Source of the DNA: Arthonia radiata
Taxonomy: Eukaryota > Ascomycota > Arthoniomycetes > Arthoniales > Arthoniaceae
NCBI GenBank assembly: GCA_002989075.1
Contig: PSQN01000017.1
Coordinates: forward strand, 558,001-622,000
Length of the DNA: 64,000 nt
Reading direction: 5' to 3'
Shown: positions 1 through 11,234 of the stretch, in pieces
Numbering within the stretch: position 1 is the stretch's first letter
Layout of the letters: the number at the start of each line of letters is the position of its first letter
The notes under the pieces: model-generated
Database searches by the model: none
The model's input: the letters and a program-made list of their open reading frames with translations, nothing else
What the model was told of the DNA's origin: nothing
Position numbers and translations under genes: made by a program

Positions 1-189
1 TTGTTCCGGGTCACGATCTCGAAGATGACGAGGAGCCTTCATGACAAAGGGAGGAAATTTCGTGGTGGTTACAGTGGTGGTTGTGACCACGGTAGTCTCG
101 GTTGCAGGAGCGAAAGAAAATTGAGCTTGAGTCGGACGGGGCGAGTCTCCTCCGGTGGTGTGCACCGCATGACCGCTGGGAGAGTCCAT
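1..189 (-). CDS. F-box/WD40 protein (Cdc4-like), N-terminus only
   Basis: The minus strand opens with ATG at 187-189 and stays open for 63 codons to the left edge of the window. An in-frame stop lies about 100 nt upstream with no other in-frame ATG between, so this start is the best one. The peptide begins MDSPSGHAV, has a run of Val and Thr, then KFPPFVMKAPRHL. This Thr-run followed by a PP(F/L)xxKAPR segment resembles the region just before the F-box in Cdc4/Pop1-type substrate receptors of SCF ubiquitin ligases. The F-box and WD repeats would lie outside the window. The family call rests on a short motif recalled from memory; that the frame is coding is more certain than the name. Confidence 0.5.
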   Translation of the reverse strand, partial: MDSPSGHAVHTTGGDSPRPTQAQFSFAPATETTVVTTTTVTTTKFPPFVMKAPRHLRDRDPEQ

Positions 190-1146
190 TTCGAGCACGC
201 GTCGAGTCTGTGACCGAGCTATGTACGGAACGAAAGTATGTGTCTGCAATGACGGGTCTCGGGTGAGAGTAGAATCATGTGCGAGGGGTCATTTGAATTC
301 GCACGCGGAACAGACGCGGTATGGAGTCGTGGCAGGCGAGAGGCCGTACGCGTCAAATGAAGACGTTTGAAAGCAACACACCCCGCTGAAGTATCTTTCT
401 GTAGTCGAACGCGTCGGCTGGTGAGAAGTGAGGGTCTCTGAGTGCGGTGAATGACAGCACCGTCCAGGTGACCGGGGTGTGTGAGGCGAGCAGCGGGCCA
501 AGGTGGACAGAGGTCGGGCCAACGGTTAGATTAGACGATCGAGTGCAGTGGAGATGGGGAAGAATAGCAGGGAGAGCCGTCCACCTGAGAGTAGAGAGGG
601 TGTTGGGAGAGTGGAGTGGAGTGGAGAGTATGGTGTCGGAGAAGGAGCGTCAGACGAGAGGGGTTGGCAGAACAGGGTGCAGAATCCGTGAGAGTCCAAA
701 ATGGGCGACCACGTTTTTGTAAGCGACTTCTCTGCCATCTCGTATCGGGAACGCCTTCTCCATCCGGACTTCCCTTCCACTCGCCTCTGCTCGCCTTAAA
801 CACAACCACTTCAACAGCATTCGACCACGGCTAAGCACGGCCGATGAACATTCTGACCACAGCTTGCCATGTAAGCCGCCATCGGTCGCCCCGAGGGCAT
901 CTATTTCCATATGCATGCAGCTCCCGTCTCAGGGGCCGCATCATTCACAGACATGGCATGTAAGTCGGATGCTTGAAATTATGAAGGCTACATCTGGCGT
1001 ATTGAGGACGGCAACATATCAGCCTCCAAAACGATGAGCGACGTTTTCATTGCGTCTGGAAAATCTGCTAGACCATCAAGCATGGGTGGAAAGCGACATA
1101 CGCCGAAGCGCGTCTCATGAAAGTGGCCTAGATGACTGACTGTCAG
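190..1146. other. divergent intergenic region with unresolved 5' exons
   Basis: This stretch lies between the Cdc4-like gene (minus) and the AspRS gene (plus). About 530-640 is purine-rich on the plus strand, so it is a CT-rich tract on the minus strand, as is common in fungal promoters. The right part, about 844-1146, must hold the first exon or exons of the AspRS gene. Candidate starts are ATG 844 (followed by GTAAGC at 871) and ATG 911 (followed by GTAAGT at 960). A good branch/acceptor pair, CTGAC then GTCAG, ends at 1146, but neither start gives the right phase with it. No other gene is visible. Confidence 0.5.
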
Positions 1147-3019
1147 CAACAGCAGAGCCAGGTGCGCTCATAACGTCCCTGCATTCTTCTGTCTACCAAA
1201 GGCCACGGCGGACGTCAGCGAGCTAAGTGAGAAGCACATCGGCAGGGATGTCATACTCCACGGGTATCTGGGTTCTCGCTCAGACCTCACCAAGAGTCTC
1301 TCCTTTTGCCCTTTGCTGGGCATGAGATTGGACTGCTCTGTGCAGCTCACCTCTAAGGTGCAGGATGCCTCATCCTCCCAGCATGTTCAATTGAAAAGCC
1401 TGCAGCAGCATGTCCCTGTAGCAGTGTCTGGTACAGTGCAGGGTAAGGCCAGGCCGAAGCAAAGCTCAAAGGACTCAAAGCCAGCGAGAAGCGATCAAGT
1501 AGAGATCGTTGTATCCGAGATTATCCCTCTGAACGACTTTCCAGACCAGGAGCTCCTCAAAGCCTCTAACATCCCTCCCCAGCTCCGGCACTTGCAGCTA
1601 CGGCAAAGCCTAGGTCTCCGCTCTGCACTGAGATTCCGTGCAGATGCGGCCCGCCACTGTCGCGACGCACTAGCTGGTGGTGGCTTTACCGAAGTCGAAA
1701 CGCCTCTGCTGTTCAAATCTACACCTGAAGGAGCGCGCGAGTTTCTCGTACCCACGCGCACTCAAGGCCATGCATATGCATTGCCACAAAGCCCACAGCA
1801 ATACAAGCAGATTCTGATGGCCAGCGGTATACCACGCTATTTTCAGATGGCCAAGTGTTTCCGTGATGAGGATCACAGAGCCGACCGCCAGCCGGAGTTT
1901 ACGCAGCTAGACTTGGAGATGGCCTTTGCTACGGGTGAGGATGTCATGGAGATCGTTGAACAGCTCATGAAAGGTCTGTGGAAGACAATGTTGGACTGCG
2001 ACATTGATCATTCTGCGTTTCCGCGAATGTCATATGAGCAAGCCATGTCTGTTTATGGGTCAGACAAGCCTGATACGCGTTTGGGCATGGAAATCCGGCG
2101 TATTGATCACCTGCTACCTGTCGACTTGGTGTCAAAAATCACGCCCCATGTGAACCCGATCGTGGAAGTGTTCAAGCTCTCGCTTGATGATCCGTCCGAT
2201 ACAAGAAACTTCGTGACTCGGTTCATGGGTTGTTCTGCTGCTGAGCCCTATCAAAACAATGCAGATGGCCAACCAGGTATTTTCGTCTACAACTCACGTC
2301 AACCTTTAGGCGGGCTTATGACGTTCGGCTTTGAGGCCGCAGAACAACTCGAGGAGACTCTGGGTCTGGACGAGGGAGATCTCGTCGTTATTCAAGCACG
2401 CAAGAACGAACCTTTCAGTGGCGGTTCGACGATGCTGGGCTCACTACGGCGTGATCTGCACAAGACTGCCGTGGCTGAAGAGCTGATTGATCCTCCAGTT
2501 GGCTGGAACTTTCTCTGGGTCAACGAGTTTCCACTCTTTACAAAGCTTGGCACCAGCTCTGATCCTGGACAAGGGGGCTCTGCGGGCATTGCGTCCACGC
2601 ACCATCCATTCACCTCGCCCGCTACTATTGAGGATGTGCAAATGCTAGAGACTAATCCACTACAGGTCAAAGCTGACCACTATGACCTTGTCCTTAATGG
2701 CGTGGAGCTTGGTGGAGGGAGTCGGCGTATACATGACCCTAAAATGCAAGAACATGTGCTTCGAAACATCCTAAAGATGTCAAAGGAGAGGCTCGAAGAC
2801 TTCGAGCATCTGCTTCAGATACTAAGGTCAGGATGCCCGCCGCACGCTGGCTTTGCCATTGGATACGATCGTCTTATTGCTACTATGCTAGGAAAGGACT
2901 CCATTCGCGATGTCATCGCATTTCCGAAAACAAGCAGTGGCGAAGACCTGCTCGTCAAATCGCCATCGAAGATCACTCAAGGCCAGCTGGATACGTATCA
3001 TCTGTCCATGAATGAATGA
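1147..3019 (+). CDS. MSD1: mitochondrial aspartyl-tRNA synthetase (bacterial type), 5' end unresolved
   Basis: Class II aminoacyl-tRNA synthetase that charges tRNA-Asp in mitochondria. The frame is open from 1136 and first shows an OB-fold anticodon-binding segment (SELSEKHIGRDVILHGYLG). The catalytic core follows: LPQSPQQYKQILM (substrate binding), FRDEDHRADRQPEFTQ (motif 2) and GYDRLIATMLG (motif 3 with its Arg). The insertion domain between motifs 2 and 3 has the bacterial/mitochondrial type of spacing. The first in-frame ATG in this exon (1322) lies inside the conserved OB fold, so translation must start in an upstream exon, probably carrying the mitochondrial presequence. The given start is the best acceptor (ends 1146), not the initiation codon. 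No intron is needed from there to the stop. It is tail-to-tail with the DUF1772 gene, 70 nt away. Confidence 0.9.
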
Positions 3020-3089
3020 GGCCCGTCGCCCCCCTTCATTTGCCTGCGCACTTGAGCTGCACGGATCCCTCGCCCCAAACGCCACTCCT

Positions 3090-3659
3090 CTATATATACA
3101 GCGCCACACCTGCCAATATTGAACCGGCAAGCGGCAGCAGACTTCTCAAAGCGTTCAAGTTTCCCCAAATCTGGATCAGCTGCTTCGTATCTTCGGTCGC
3201 GTCGTCGTCGCCTTCACGTTTCCCAAGAGCAACGCGAGCCTTCTGCTCTTTCGCCTTCAAGTCGTCATTCGTTCTGTCCAGGACAAAGATCGTTAGAGGT
3301 GCGATGAGCATTGGTGTGATTCCAGCAGCAACGAAGAGCCAAGCTCGTGAGTCCATGCCATTTCTGCTCAATCCAATCATCGTGGCGCTCGAAAACGAGC
3401 AGATGCTCGAGGCCATTGAAATCAATGGCACGGATGCTTTGCCTCGACTGTAGGTGGACAGCCATTGCGTGAGCGCTGTCGACTCTGATCTCGATAGTAG
3501 CACGGTAGGGATAGTGACGTGCGAGAGCGAGTACATCATCCCTAGTAACGTCATCATCGATCGCACGTACAGTGAGCAACTGAAAAGCATACCTGCAGCA
3601 TACGCAGAAGCTGCAGAGCCGAGCAAGCCTAAAGGGAGTACGAGGTTGCTTTCGGACAT
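3090..3659 (-). CDS. DUF1772 (anthrone-oxygenase-like) membrane protein
   Basis: A single-exon 189-aa protein. It has hydrophobic segments near residues 8-28, 36-52 and 110-128 and another at the very C-terminus (LAGVALYI). The middle carries the DUF1772 pattern: QWLSTYSRG, then a hydrophobic stretch, then PLTIFVLDRTNDDLKAKE, close to the family's (P)FT..(P)TN..L signature. Some fungal DUF1772 members are anthrone oxygenases in polyketide pathways, but most are uncharacterised. No polyketide synthase is nearby, so a pathway role cannot be inferred. Length is normal for the family. The start at 3659 is the first ATG before the first hydrophobic segment. Confidence 0.75.
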   Translation of the reverse strand: MSESNLVLPLGLLGSAASAYAAGMLFSCSLYVRSMMTLLGMMYSLSHVTIPTVLLSRSESTALTQWLSTYSRGKASVPLISMASSICSFSSATMIGLSRNGMDSRAWLFVAAGITPMLIAPLTIFVLDRTNDDLKAKEQKARVALGKREGDDDATEDTKQLIQIWGNLNALRSLLPLAGSILAGVALYI

Positions 3660-4384
3660 TGCTGGAATTTTAGTTGCGTTGCGTTTGATTCTGGCTTGAG
3701 CTATTGGGATTGAGTCGAGCGAAAGACAGTCTTTTCAAAGCTTCCCAATATTTGGGAGGCGGGCAAGCTCTCGCCTACGACACCACAGGATGCTTTATAG
3801 GCTTCAACCAGGCAGGCGAGCTTTAAGCTCTTATACCGGACCGGACGGCATTCCCATGGAGAACGTTTTGCGGCGGGCAGCAGGCTTTGTTTCTCGTATA
3901 CCTCCCGTCTAGACTTTGCGACGGCGAACTCGACTGCTCGTCACATCTCCAAAACTACTTGTGTCATAATCGCGAAAATTTAACGACGCATGAGCTCCTA
4001 AAAATCTGTATGTCGGTGTCTGCGTTACGCAACTGCACTTGCGGAGTACACGTTTGGCACCAGCCACAGTCGCGGATACATTCGGTCCGAGAGAGATTTA
4101 GGCTTTGTGCTTCCGCTTCCCGAACGCGCTTGTAGCCGCTCAGATCTCCCGCTAGCTATAAAAGGCAAACGTCTGCATGACGTCGGGGCCGCATGTGAAG
4201 AGAAGTTGAGATCTGTCCCATTGAACGATTCCACACGTCGCTGTTTACGGCCTGCCGAGCGTGCTCACTGTCATGTAAGCCCAAAGCTGCCAAGATATCT
4301 CATGAACTGGTCAAAGAAGCTAAAGGCTTATGGAAACACAGACCTCTCAAACACTGCCACTCTCCCGCCCACAAAAGCGCCAAT
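3660..4384. other. divergent promoter region, DUF1772 / DUF1769 genes
   Basis: I see no gene here. A TATA-like element CTATAAAAGG lies at about 4156-4165 on the plus strand, about 220 nt before the DUF1769 start, and probably serves that gene. Open frames in this interval do not have a coding look and overlap one another. Confidence 0.5.
4157..4164 (+). promoter_or_regulatory. TATA box candidate (TATAAAAG)
   Basis: The exact sequence TATAAAAG lies about 220 nt upstream of the DUF1769 start codon at 4385. This is a plausible core promoter with a long leader. It is a motif match only; no transcription start is known. Confidence 0.4.
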
Positions 4385-5413
4385 ATGGTCGAAGCCGAGA
4401 AGTACGCATTGCTGGTCACTGCCGGTCCGTCGTACGATACAGGCACACATCAACTCGTGCATGTCAATAAAGATACGCCGGTGCACGTCGAAACGCCTTC
4501 CATCAGAGCCGACATCAAGGTTCGGATCAAGAACTACCGTGGTCTTCCCAAGGACTCGCCGACAAGCTGCGAATACTTCGAAAGAAAACCACATACTTCC
4601 GATCTCTACTCTATTGACTTCAAATTCACACTTCCTAACAGCGATGAACAAGATTTGACAGCAGACGATCTTCTCTTTGGCAATGACTTCGACCATCCGA
4701 TCCGCGACAATCTGCCATGGGGGACGAGCGCAGCGCTCAAGATCGTAAAGACCACGATTGATCCTGGAATCGACGACAACGCTTACGCAGACAAGCCCTA
4801 CCTCTACGGCCCTCTCTTCTCCTCCATCACAGCTCTCAGCATTGACGAGCCCGATACCACCTCCTCACCAGATCAAGACCCCTCGACAAACGGCGTTCGT
4901 GAGGGCGGCTCAGGCCGTGGTGCTGAGCTTCGCCAAATGAACAAAGTCCCCGCAGACGTCGGCGGGCGGCGCAAATTCTTCCTGAACGAAGCCAACCGCA
5001 AAAGCTTTGGTCTAACAAACGACGAGGCGAAGGGGCTTGAGTATCGCTGTGACTTCTTCAATCCGTATCTTGACTTCAACGAGTTCGCACTGAAACTGCC
5101 CGGGTTTAGCTTGGGCATCATGAAATTCTGGGACGGGCAGCCGTTGCGTTATGTGCTCAAGTTGAGAGGGAGAGAGGATCCGCTCTTCGTGGTTAGCTTT
5201 ACTTTGATTAAGAAGAATGAGATTGAGGAGACCGCGGTGACATGGGGCGATACGACGAAGGGCAGTGTTGAGACGGTTGAGGTTGGCGCCAATGTGCAGG
5301 ATGACGGAGAAGCGTCGCAGGAGCAGAATACGACGCAACAGCAAGAAACGCCACAACGGCAAAGTACGCAAGGAAAGACACGAAGCAATTTCCAGGACGA
5401 AGGCGTCGATTGA
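4385..5413 (+). CDS. DUF1769 / UPF0590 family protein
   Basis: A single-exon 342-aa protein. It has the layout of the fungal DUF1769 family: an N-terminal stretch beginning YALLVTAGPSYD, a central part with LLFGNDFDHPIRDNLPWG and PYLYGPLFSSI, and a C-terminal part with FFNPYLDFNEFALKLPGFSL and PLRYVLKLRGREDPLFVVSF. In homologues this last part is the most conserved and often annotated as DUF1769. An acidic low-complexity linker sits around residues 150-185, and the tail after about residue 300 is Gln/Glu-rich. No enzymatic function is established for the family. ATG 4385 begins the conserved N-terminus and has a TATA-like element about 220 nt upstream. Confidence 0.85.
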   Translation: MVEAEKYALLVTAGPSYDTGTHQLVHVNKDTPVHVETPSIRADIKVRIKNYRGLPKDSPTSCEYFERKPHTSDLYSIDFKFTLPNSDEQDLTADDLLFGNDFDHPIRDNLPWGTSAALKIVKTTIDPGIDDNAYADKPYLYGPLFSSITALSIDEPDTTSSPDQDPSTNGVREGGSGRGAELRQMNKVPADVGGRRKFFLNEANRKSFGLTNDEAKGLEYRCDFFNPYLDFNEFALKLPGFSLGIMKFWDGQPLRYVLKLRGREDPLFVVSFTLIKKNEIEETAVTWGDTTKGSVETVEVGANVQDDGEASQEQNTTQQQETPQRQSTQGKTRSNFQDEGVD

Positions 5414-6770
5414 ACGGACTCTCATTGCCAAATCACAAAGAGTTGTACGAATCTATCTGCGGCGTCTTGAGATCGTCCACTGGACACTTGATCCAGCTGA
5501 GGGGGACACTGGTCCCCAGCCAGAAGGACACAACTGCCACAAAACGATAACGGCCGCTCACAGCAGCCGGTCAATTACACATGCTCTCTCATAACCACCG
5601 CCTACGAAGGTTTGATTGACATCATCTCGACGACCGTGAGCGGCTATAGCAACAGAGCCTCAAAAGGCTAGGCTGGTGCGTTTAAGAAGGCTTAGAAAAC
5701 GGCTCAACGACGCTGAAGGGTATTTCCTGGCACTCAGGGTTTCGAGCTGAACGGCGCAGGGGAGGCAGATTCAGGCGTAATCATAATCAGAGAAGAGGAC
5801 AGGCAGACGCAACAGAAGGAGAAATCGGTCGAATAGGAGGGCATCCCGTTTCGGGAAACCCATACATACCAAGATATTACCAAGAACCAAAATATTGGTC
5901 GCGTCCTATGGGAAGGCATATCTACTCCTAGCGATCCGCCACGTTGATGAAAACTTTTAAGATACCCAGATTTGATTGATATGTCTGCGATCGCTACGGG
6001 CGCACTAGGGATGAAATACCCGACAGGAGAAAGTCAACGACAGCTGTACAATCGGTCACTGCCAGTTTACTACTTTGCTACGCCTCGGTCCGGCCATCCG
6101 AAAGTTGGAATCACTGCGGCGGGCCCCCAAGTGCGCCTTGCAGTCGTCCGTTGTCTCTTCCCAGGTCACAGACTTGCGGCTTGCCGAGCGCAGAGTTACA
6201 GCGTTAGACATGTGTTTCAAACTATTCTCTCAGGAGCATCTGCGTGTTCATATGACGTCAGAGTCTCCCGTTCTGTCCCGTCCAGCGACTTAGAATCGCT
6301 GCGAATCCTAATGTACTGGCCACTCTCACGCATCAAAGCGTCCATAAGCCGTGGTTAGAAGGACGTGTGCGAGTACCGCACTGGAACAGTACGTCAACGT
6401 GGCCGGTCTAAGAGTAATATTGCAACGGTGCTGCCCCGTGACAGGCAATTGTGATTATTATCGCGTATTATTCCCGTTCTGATGGCTGTACGAACAATGA
6501 CGCCCGTGTAAGTTCCTACTGGCCACAACTGCATCATGTCAGGCTGTCACTTATCACTGCGGAGCGGATCGGGTTGAAACTGCGAACGTGTTCTGAACCT
6601 CTCATCAACGTATCAAGATTTACACGAACCGCTCTTGCGAATATGAAGACACGCCGTAACCCAGAACGTTTGAAGCAGGAGCACAAGGTCTTTGCGGTGT
6701 CTCTCAGCGGTCAAACTCCGCAGGAAAGAGTGCTGAAACATCAGTTTCATCCCTTTGCAAATCACCTCAG
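5414..6770. other. gene-poor interval
   Basis: About 1.36 kb with only short scattered frames in several phases. I recognise no protein motif, RNA gene or repeat. Confidence 0.5.
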
Positions 6771-7749
6771 ATGGCTCAGCATTCATCGAGTCGCGCGATC
6801 ACTCTGGACACAAAGGTCGCATCGCTACGCGGCGATGTCAACATCCCAGAGCAAGCTTCTAGTAGTCACGCTCCGCCCACGTACGCCGAGCTGAAACGGC
6901 ACATCGCCCATGTCGGCATCTTTCGAATTCATCATCATTACGACCAGGTATGGCAGGACCCGAAGCTAGAGGTGCTTATGTTCCGAAGTGAAGAGCCGTC
7001 CGCCATGTTCGCCATGCCTTCCAAGGCGTGGGAGCTGCCGGGTTTCGACCTAGTGGACGAGACTCCGCCCTCAAAGGATGAGACAGTTGGCCAGGCCATT
7101 TCAAAACATGTGGAAGTGGTGCTGAAACTGCCTGTGCAAGAAGTACTGGCATTGACACCGCCGCAAAAGACGGGTGAGTCTGTACATTTGAAGTCCGTTC
7201 AGGCCCGTAGTGCTAAGCAGTCGCGCAGGCGAAAACGAGGAGCACACGCGCTTGAACGCCATCGTGCTCGTAGGCAGCGAAAAAGGCCTTGTAAACTTCT
7301 TCCAACCAGGCGTGAAGGAGACGAGCAGAAAGCCGAATTGGCGCCCTAGCCATCGGGTGCGCAGACACGAATACCACTGGTTTTCTAAGGAGCAGATCAG
7401 AAACCCCCACCTCCATCTCTTCAAGGGGTTCACCTTCAACATACTGCACCGGCCAACGCTGCTTCAGCGGCGGCAGCAGCACGAAGAGCAACCCCCGGAC
7501 TATGACGACAGTGAAGACCCACCGGATGTCGAGGAGCTGTCCGTCCCGCAAGCAGCAACAACGACCAAGCACCGCAACACGATGAACGCGGAAACACAGG
7601 ACGCGGTGCTGGAAATGTTTAAGCAGATGGAGTTGAGAGAGGAGGATCTGGACAAAGGTGACATCCGGGGCAATGCGAAAGGTGGCCATCGTCTGCAGTT
7701 CCGGCTGTTTTCGCACAAGTCATGGGCGGAAAACACTTATGATGATTGA
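6771..7749 (+). CDS. Nudix-like protein with degenerate Nudix box
   Basis: Two exons, 6771-7173 and 7229-7749, give 307 aa. The 55-nt intron has donor GTGAGT, branch-like GCTAAG and acceptor CGCAG, and the phase is consistent. The first exon has HVGIFRIHHHYDQVWQDPKLEVLMF, then WELPGFDLVDETPPSKDETV. This looks like strand-loop elements of a Nudix fold with the start of a Nudix box (ELPG...). The catalytic REUxEE segment is replaced by SKHVEVVLKL, so hydrolase activity is doubtful. The second exon ends with an Asp/Glu-rich part and KSWAENTYDD. No close family is recognised and the Nudix relation is inference. It stands alone in a gene-poor stretch. Confidence 0.6.
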
Positions 7750-9042
7750 GTGTAGGAAGCTAGAGTTACTCCTGCTCTTTTGCAAGTCCAGCTTCTAGCC
7801 GTTTCAAATTTTCGTGTGCTCCGGTGTAGAGTTTCGCAGTACCTCACCACTAGCAAAATAGTGTTCACAGGCACGAATTTCTCTACATACAATCGCGCTT
7901 CTCATGAAGACAGCTCCACAACAGACACATGAATGGTTTCCTCCTATCACATGTCCCAGCCAACCCGATCGGGCGTCTCAGAAAGTCCACCGAATCACGG
8001 ACAGACATACAGACCTTGAATGCCTCCCTTCCCTCAGCAGCGTTGAAGCTGTATAGACAAAGTCACGCTGACCTACGTCTGTGCAGCAAAGCACAATCCC
8101 TATATCTATGCAGCTTTCACGTAGAACTTCAAGAAATGGGGATTCCTTACCAATGGCGTCCGTCTGCCGTCCGTAGAAAACGCATCACTTGCGCGACGCA
8201 AACTCTGTGGGAAGCAAAAACGCCTCCTGTATCGCACCACGTAAGCTGCTCAGTTTGCATATCACGGTCGGTCCACGGTCCGCCCTTCGAGGCATCTGGC
8301 AAGATTACTCTCCTACAATAATGACAGTCATGGAAAGCAAGAATAGGGTTGTACGTTCGAACATGATCGTCGCTCAATGACTGTCACTGCGTCGTCTCAT
8401 TGCGTCGTGATGTTTCATTCCATATACCATCGATGACCGGTCATTGCTATCAATAGAACTCTACTAAATTATTGTCAAACGTAGTACGGACATTTTTATT
8501 CCAAGGGGGCCTAACGTATCCCCGATCAATACTTGCCTTGAGAATGGTTTTGGAAGGATTTTTTCACGCATGTGCTAGAGAGTAAGGTGGAAGCATTTGA
8601 AGCATTTGAATCACCAGAAGTTACGCAGCGCTCCCATCAACCTAAGCCGTCTCGTCGTCATTTAGTTTGGGGGCCAGCTCAAGCTTCATCTCTCATTCAA
8701 GAAATCGTGCCAGTGGCAGCACCTTTGGGGATAGCTATACGGGAGCTACTGCATGTATGCAGAGCAGCTAGGAGCTTTTAGCAGACAATATATTGAGAGA
8801 TAGAAGCGTCGTAGTGCTGGCCTGGCCTGATCATCTTTTCAAGCTGACTTGGATTGACTGGAAAAGCTTGGCCCGATGGGAGACCGGAACTTATGCTTAT
8901 ATACGCGAGTTTTGCAGTGAGCTCGTCGCAGGGGACAACGCGAGGGATCCCCAGAACGCGCCTCATTGACTTATTTCCGCCAAGCTAGACATCACAATAT
9001 ACATAATGGGCCATTCCCTTCCACCTTCAGCCATCCAACGGA
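7750..9042. other. gene-poor interval
   Basis: About 1.3 kb. Short frames are present on both strands but none has recognisable motifs, good start context and splice support together. I see no RNA gene or repeat. Confidence 0.5.
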
Positions 9043-9279
9043 TCAAGGCTCACTGTCACCCTTCGGACACACATGATTGCTTTGGGGATCACGAGTCTTG
9101 TGCATCTGGTTCATATACGCATCTTCATCCGACGTCTTCCCGCATTTGCCGTCCTTGCATTTTTTGTGGTGTCTGATCATGGTTTTGAAAAACTCTGAAT
9201 GCCCGCACTTGTGGCATTTGGAGTACCAGTTTATGGACTTGCAGTGGGATACTGATTGGGAGACTCCTTCTGAGGCCAT
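9043..9279 (-). CDS. small Cys/His-rich hypothetical protein (78 aa)
   Basis: A short single-exon frame rich in Cys, His and Lys. It contains KCHKCGH, then about 15 residues later HHKKCKDGKCGK, and a late HVCPK. The spacing of the Cys and His residues suggests a small zinc-binding module, but I do not recognise the family. There is no signal peptide. The ATG at 9279 is followed by MASEG, a typical eukaryotic start context. It lies isolated between gene-poor stretches, so it may be a real small gene or chance. Biased composition rather than random codons is the main support. Confidence 0.4.
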   Translation of the reverse strand: MASEGVSQSVSHCKSINWYSKCHKCGHSEFFKTMIRHHKKCKDGKCGKTSDEDAYMNQMHKTRDPQSNHVCPKGDSEP

Positions 9280-11234
9280 GGCCGCCGGTTTGCCACTGGT
9301 GATGGACGGTGTTAAGTTATGAGTGAGAAGATGTTATCAATGTTTTGGCTGGTACAGAAAGGTGAGAGTGCGGAGGATGGATGTGAAGTGTGCAATGGTC
9401 ATGGGGATACAGGTGCGAGACCCGACTTTAATAGCTTCGCTTCCTCAAGCCAGCTGGCTCCGGTTCAACGCATCTGCTCAAGTCAGCTGTCTCTGACAGG
9501 CTCTTTGCGCTAGTTCTATGTTGGCCGACCCGCTATGGAGCTATTTCGCTTGTCGGCAGAGGACGATTGAGGTGGCATGTCACTGTGTTCAGTACGAGCC
9601 ACCTGCATTGACGATGACTACTAGCGAGGCTATTTCGGCTCTGAGTACGAGCTTATAATGGTGCTGTTCTTTTGGCGGCTGCTACGTCCAATCATGGCGG
9701 ATATGACCTTTCGCAGGTCCTGACAGGGCGTCACTTCTGTCAGCCGGTTCACGTCAGACATTTACGCCAATGCTCTCGGAATACGCTGTCGGAGGGCTAT
9801 TGCAGCAGTCCTCACAACCTGGAGGCCTTTCAAGAGGATTGGGGCCAGGTGCCGCAGGATATCGAGAACCTCTAGGGCCTGATGCATCTGCCCCTTGAGT
9901 AGGGCTATGGAAGTCTAAGAACGTTGGTGGATGGTCATCTCTGGTTTCTGTGGTGATTCGCTGTCCAGGACTGTGAAGTTCGGTGGTATAGTAGCCTTTC
10001 AACGCCATCAACGCGGGTGTTGTCGTTACGAAGTGATACTCTAGAGGGACCGCGTGTGACCCAAATGTTCCTAGCAGTCAGCAGCTAGACCGAGTAGAAA
10101 CCAACACTTTGCTGGAAACTCTCCGAATACGCTATCTGTCAGCTTGCGGCCGTCTTATGTCAAGGCAGACATCCTGGGGCAGACCACGTCGTTACTATGC
10201 ACGCAGTCCATGACAGTTGTCTGCGTAGGGAACTTATTGACACGGTGGAACAGCTTCGAAGCCAACGTCGCTCTGTTACAGACACGGCTTGGATGGATGG
10301 TTAGTTCGATGTCAATGCCTTCCAAAGAGGGTTGTTGGAAGGGCGTGGAGGCTGGCTTGGTGATACGTGTCATCGGCAAGGCGTGTCCGCAAGGCACGTC
10401 AGCAAAGTGCGAGGCATCGCAGATAGCAGTCAGCAAGTAATGCTGCCCGGCCAGCAAGGCAGCAAGATTGAAAGCTGACGTCCTTCGAGCCAAAGACTCC
10501 CGTCTTGGCCCCGTACCGATCGAGTATGTCGTCAATAGCGTCCCATTAATGGCGGGGCGTGTTGGCTGAGATGGATAAGTTGGTGTTGTGTGTAGCTGGG
10601 TTGGATGCGTGTTGAGGAAGGAAGGTGGGCAAGTTCGGTCATGAATATTGTAGGTAGTGGCGACTGAGGCATGACATCGAATCTCAGGCTAGACCACGTT
10701 CGTCTGCTGCCCGTGCCGTCAACGTGTCGCCATAACGAGGCCTCGAGACAATACTACGGCGCTTATGAATGTTCAGAACGACCCAGATTTTGCTGTAGGC
10801 ACTTCCGTTTCGTTAGACGCTCGTTAGACGACAAGACTGGGTGGTCAATCTAGCTCTTGCATCAATACGTTTCCATCACCCACTGCATCCACGTCATGAT
10901 GTCTTTGCGGAAAGACGAAGTGCATGTCGTCTTTCCTCACCCATGTAGGCTTCAGTACAAGCTACACACTCAAGACGTAGGCCTTCCGTTCCAGGTGCAG
11001 GTACCGAGCCTTGAGATTGGTGAGAGGCTTGTATGGTCGCCTTACCGGAAGCGAGGCAGGATATCGTGCAGCGAGCGATCAAATTCCACGGCTTCACTGC
11101 TCTGTCTGTGCGCTATAAATCTTTGCAACAAGAGGGCCTCCCAATATTGCTTATCGTCACGCGTCATGTCATCTCCTCGTCGTCACATCATCGCGCCTCC
11201 GCTCGTCGAGACATTCGGCTGGGTATTTCGTTTC
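9280..11234. other. gene-poor interval
   Basis: Nearly 2 kb without a convincing gene. Open minus-strand frames at 9754-10011 and 10155-10535 are not linked by clear splice signals and show no recognised domain. They could be remnants of a decayed gene, but that cannot be shown by eye. I see no RNA gene or repeat. Confidence 0.4.

Noticed and set aside
1-213. Plus-strand 70-codon frame at the left edge
   Set aside because: It is antisense to the Cdc4-like N-terminus, which has the better start, composition and family resemblance.
1313-1321. TTG at 1313 as the start of AspRS
   Set aside because: The open frame and conserved OB-fold residues extend well upstream of it, so it cannot be the true start.
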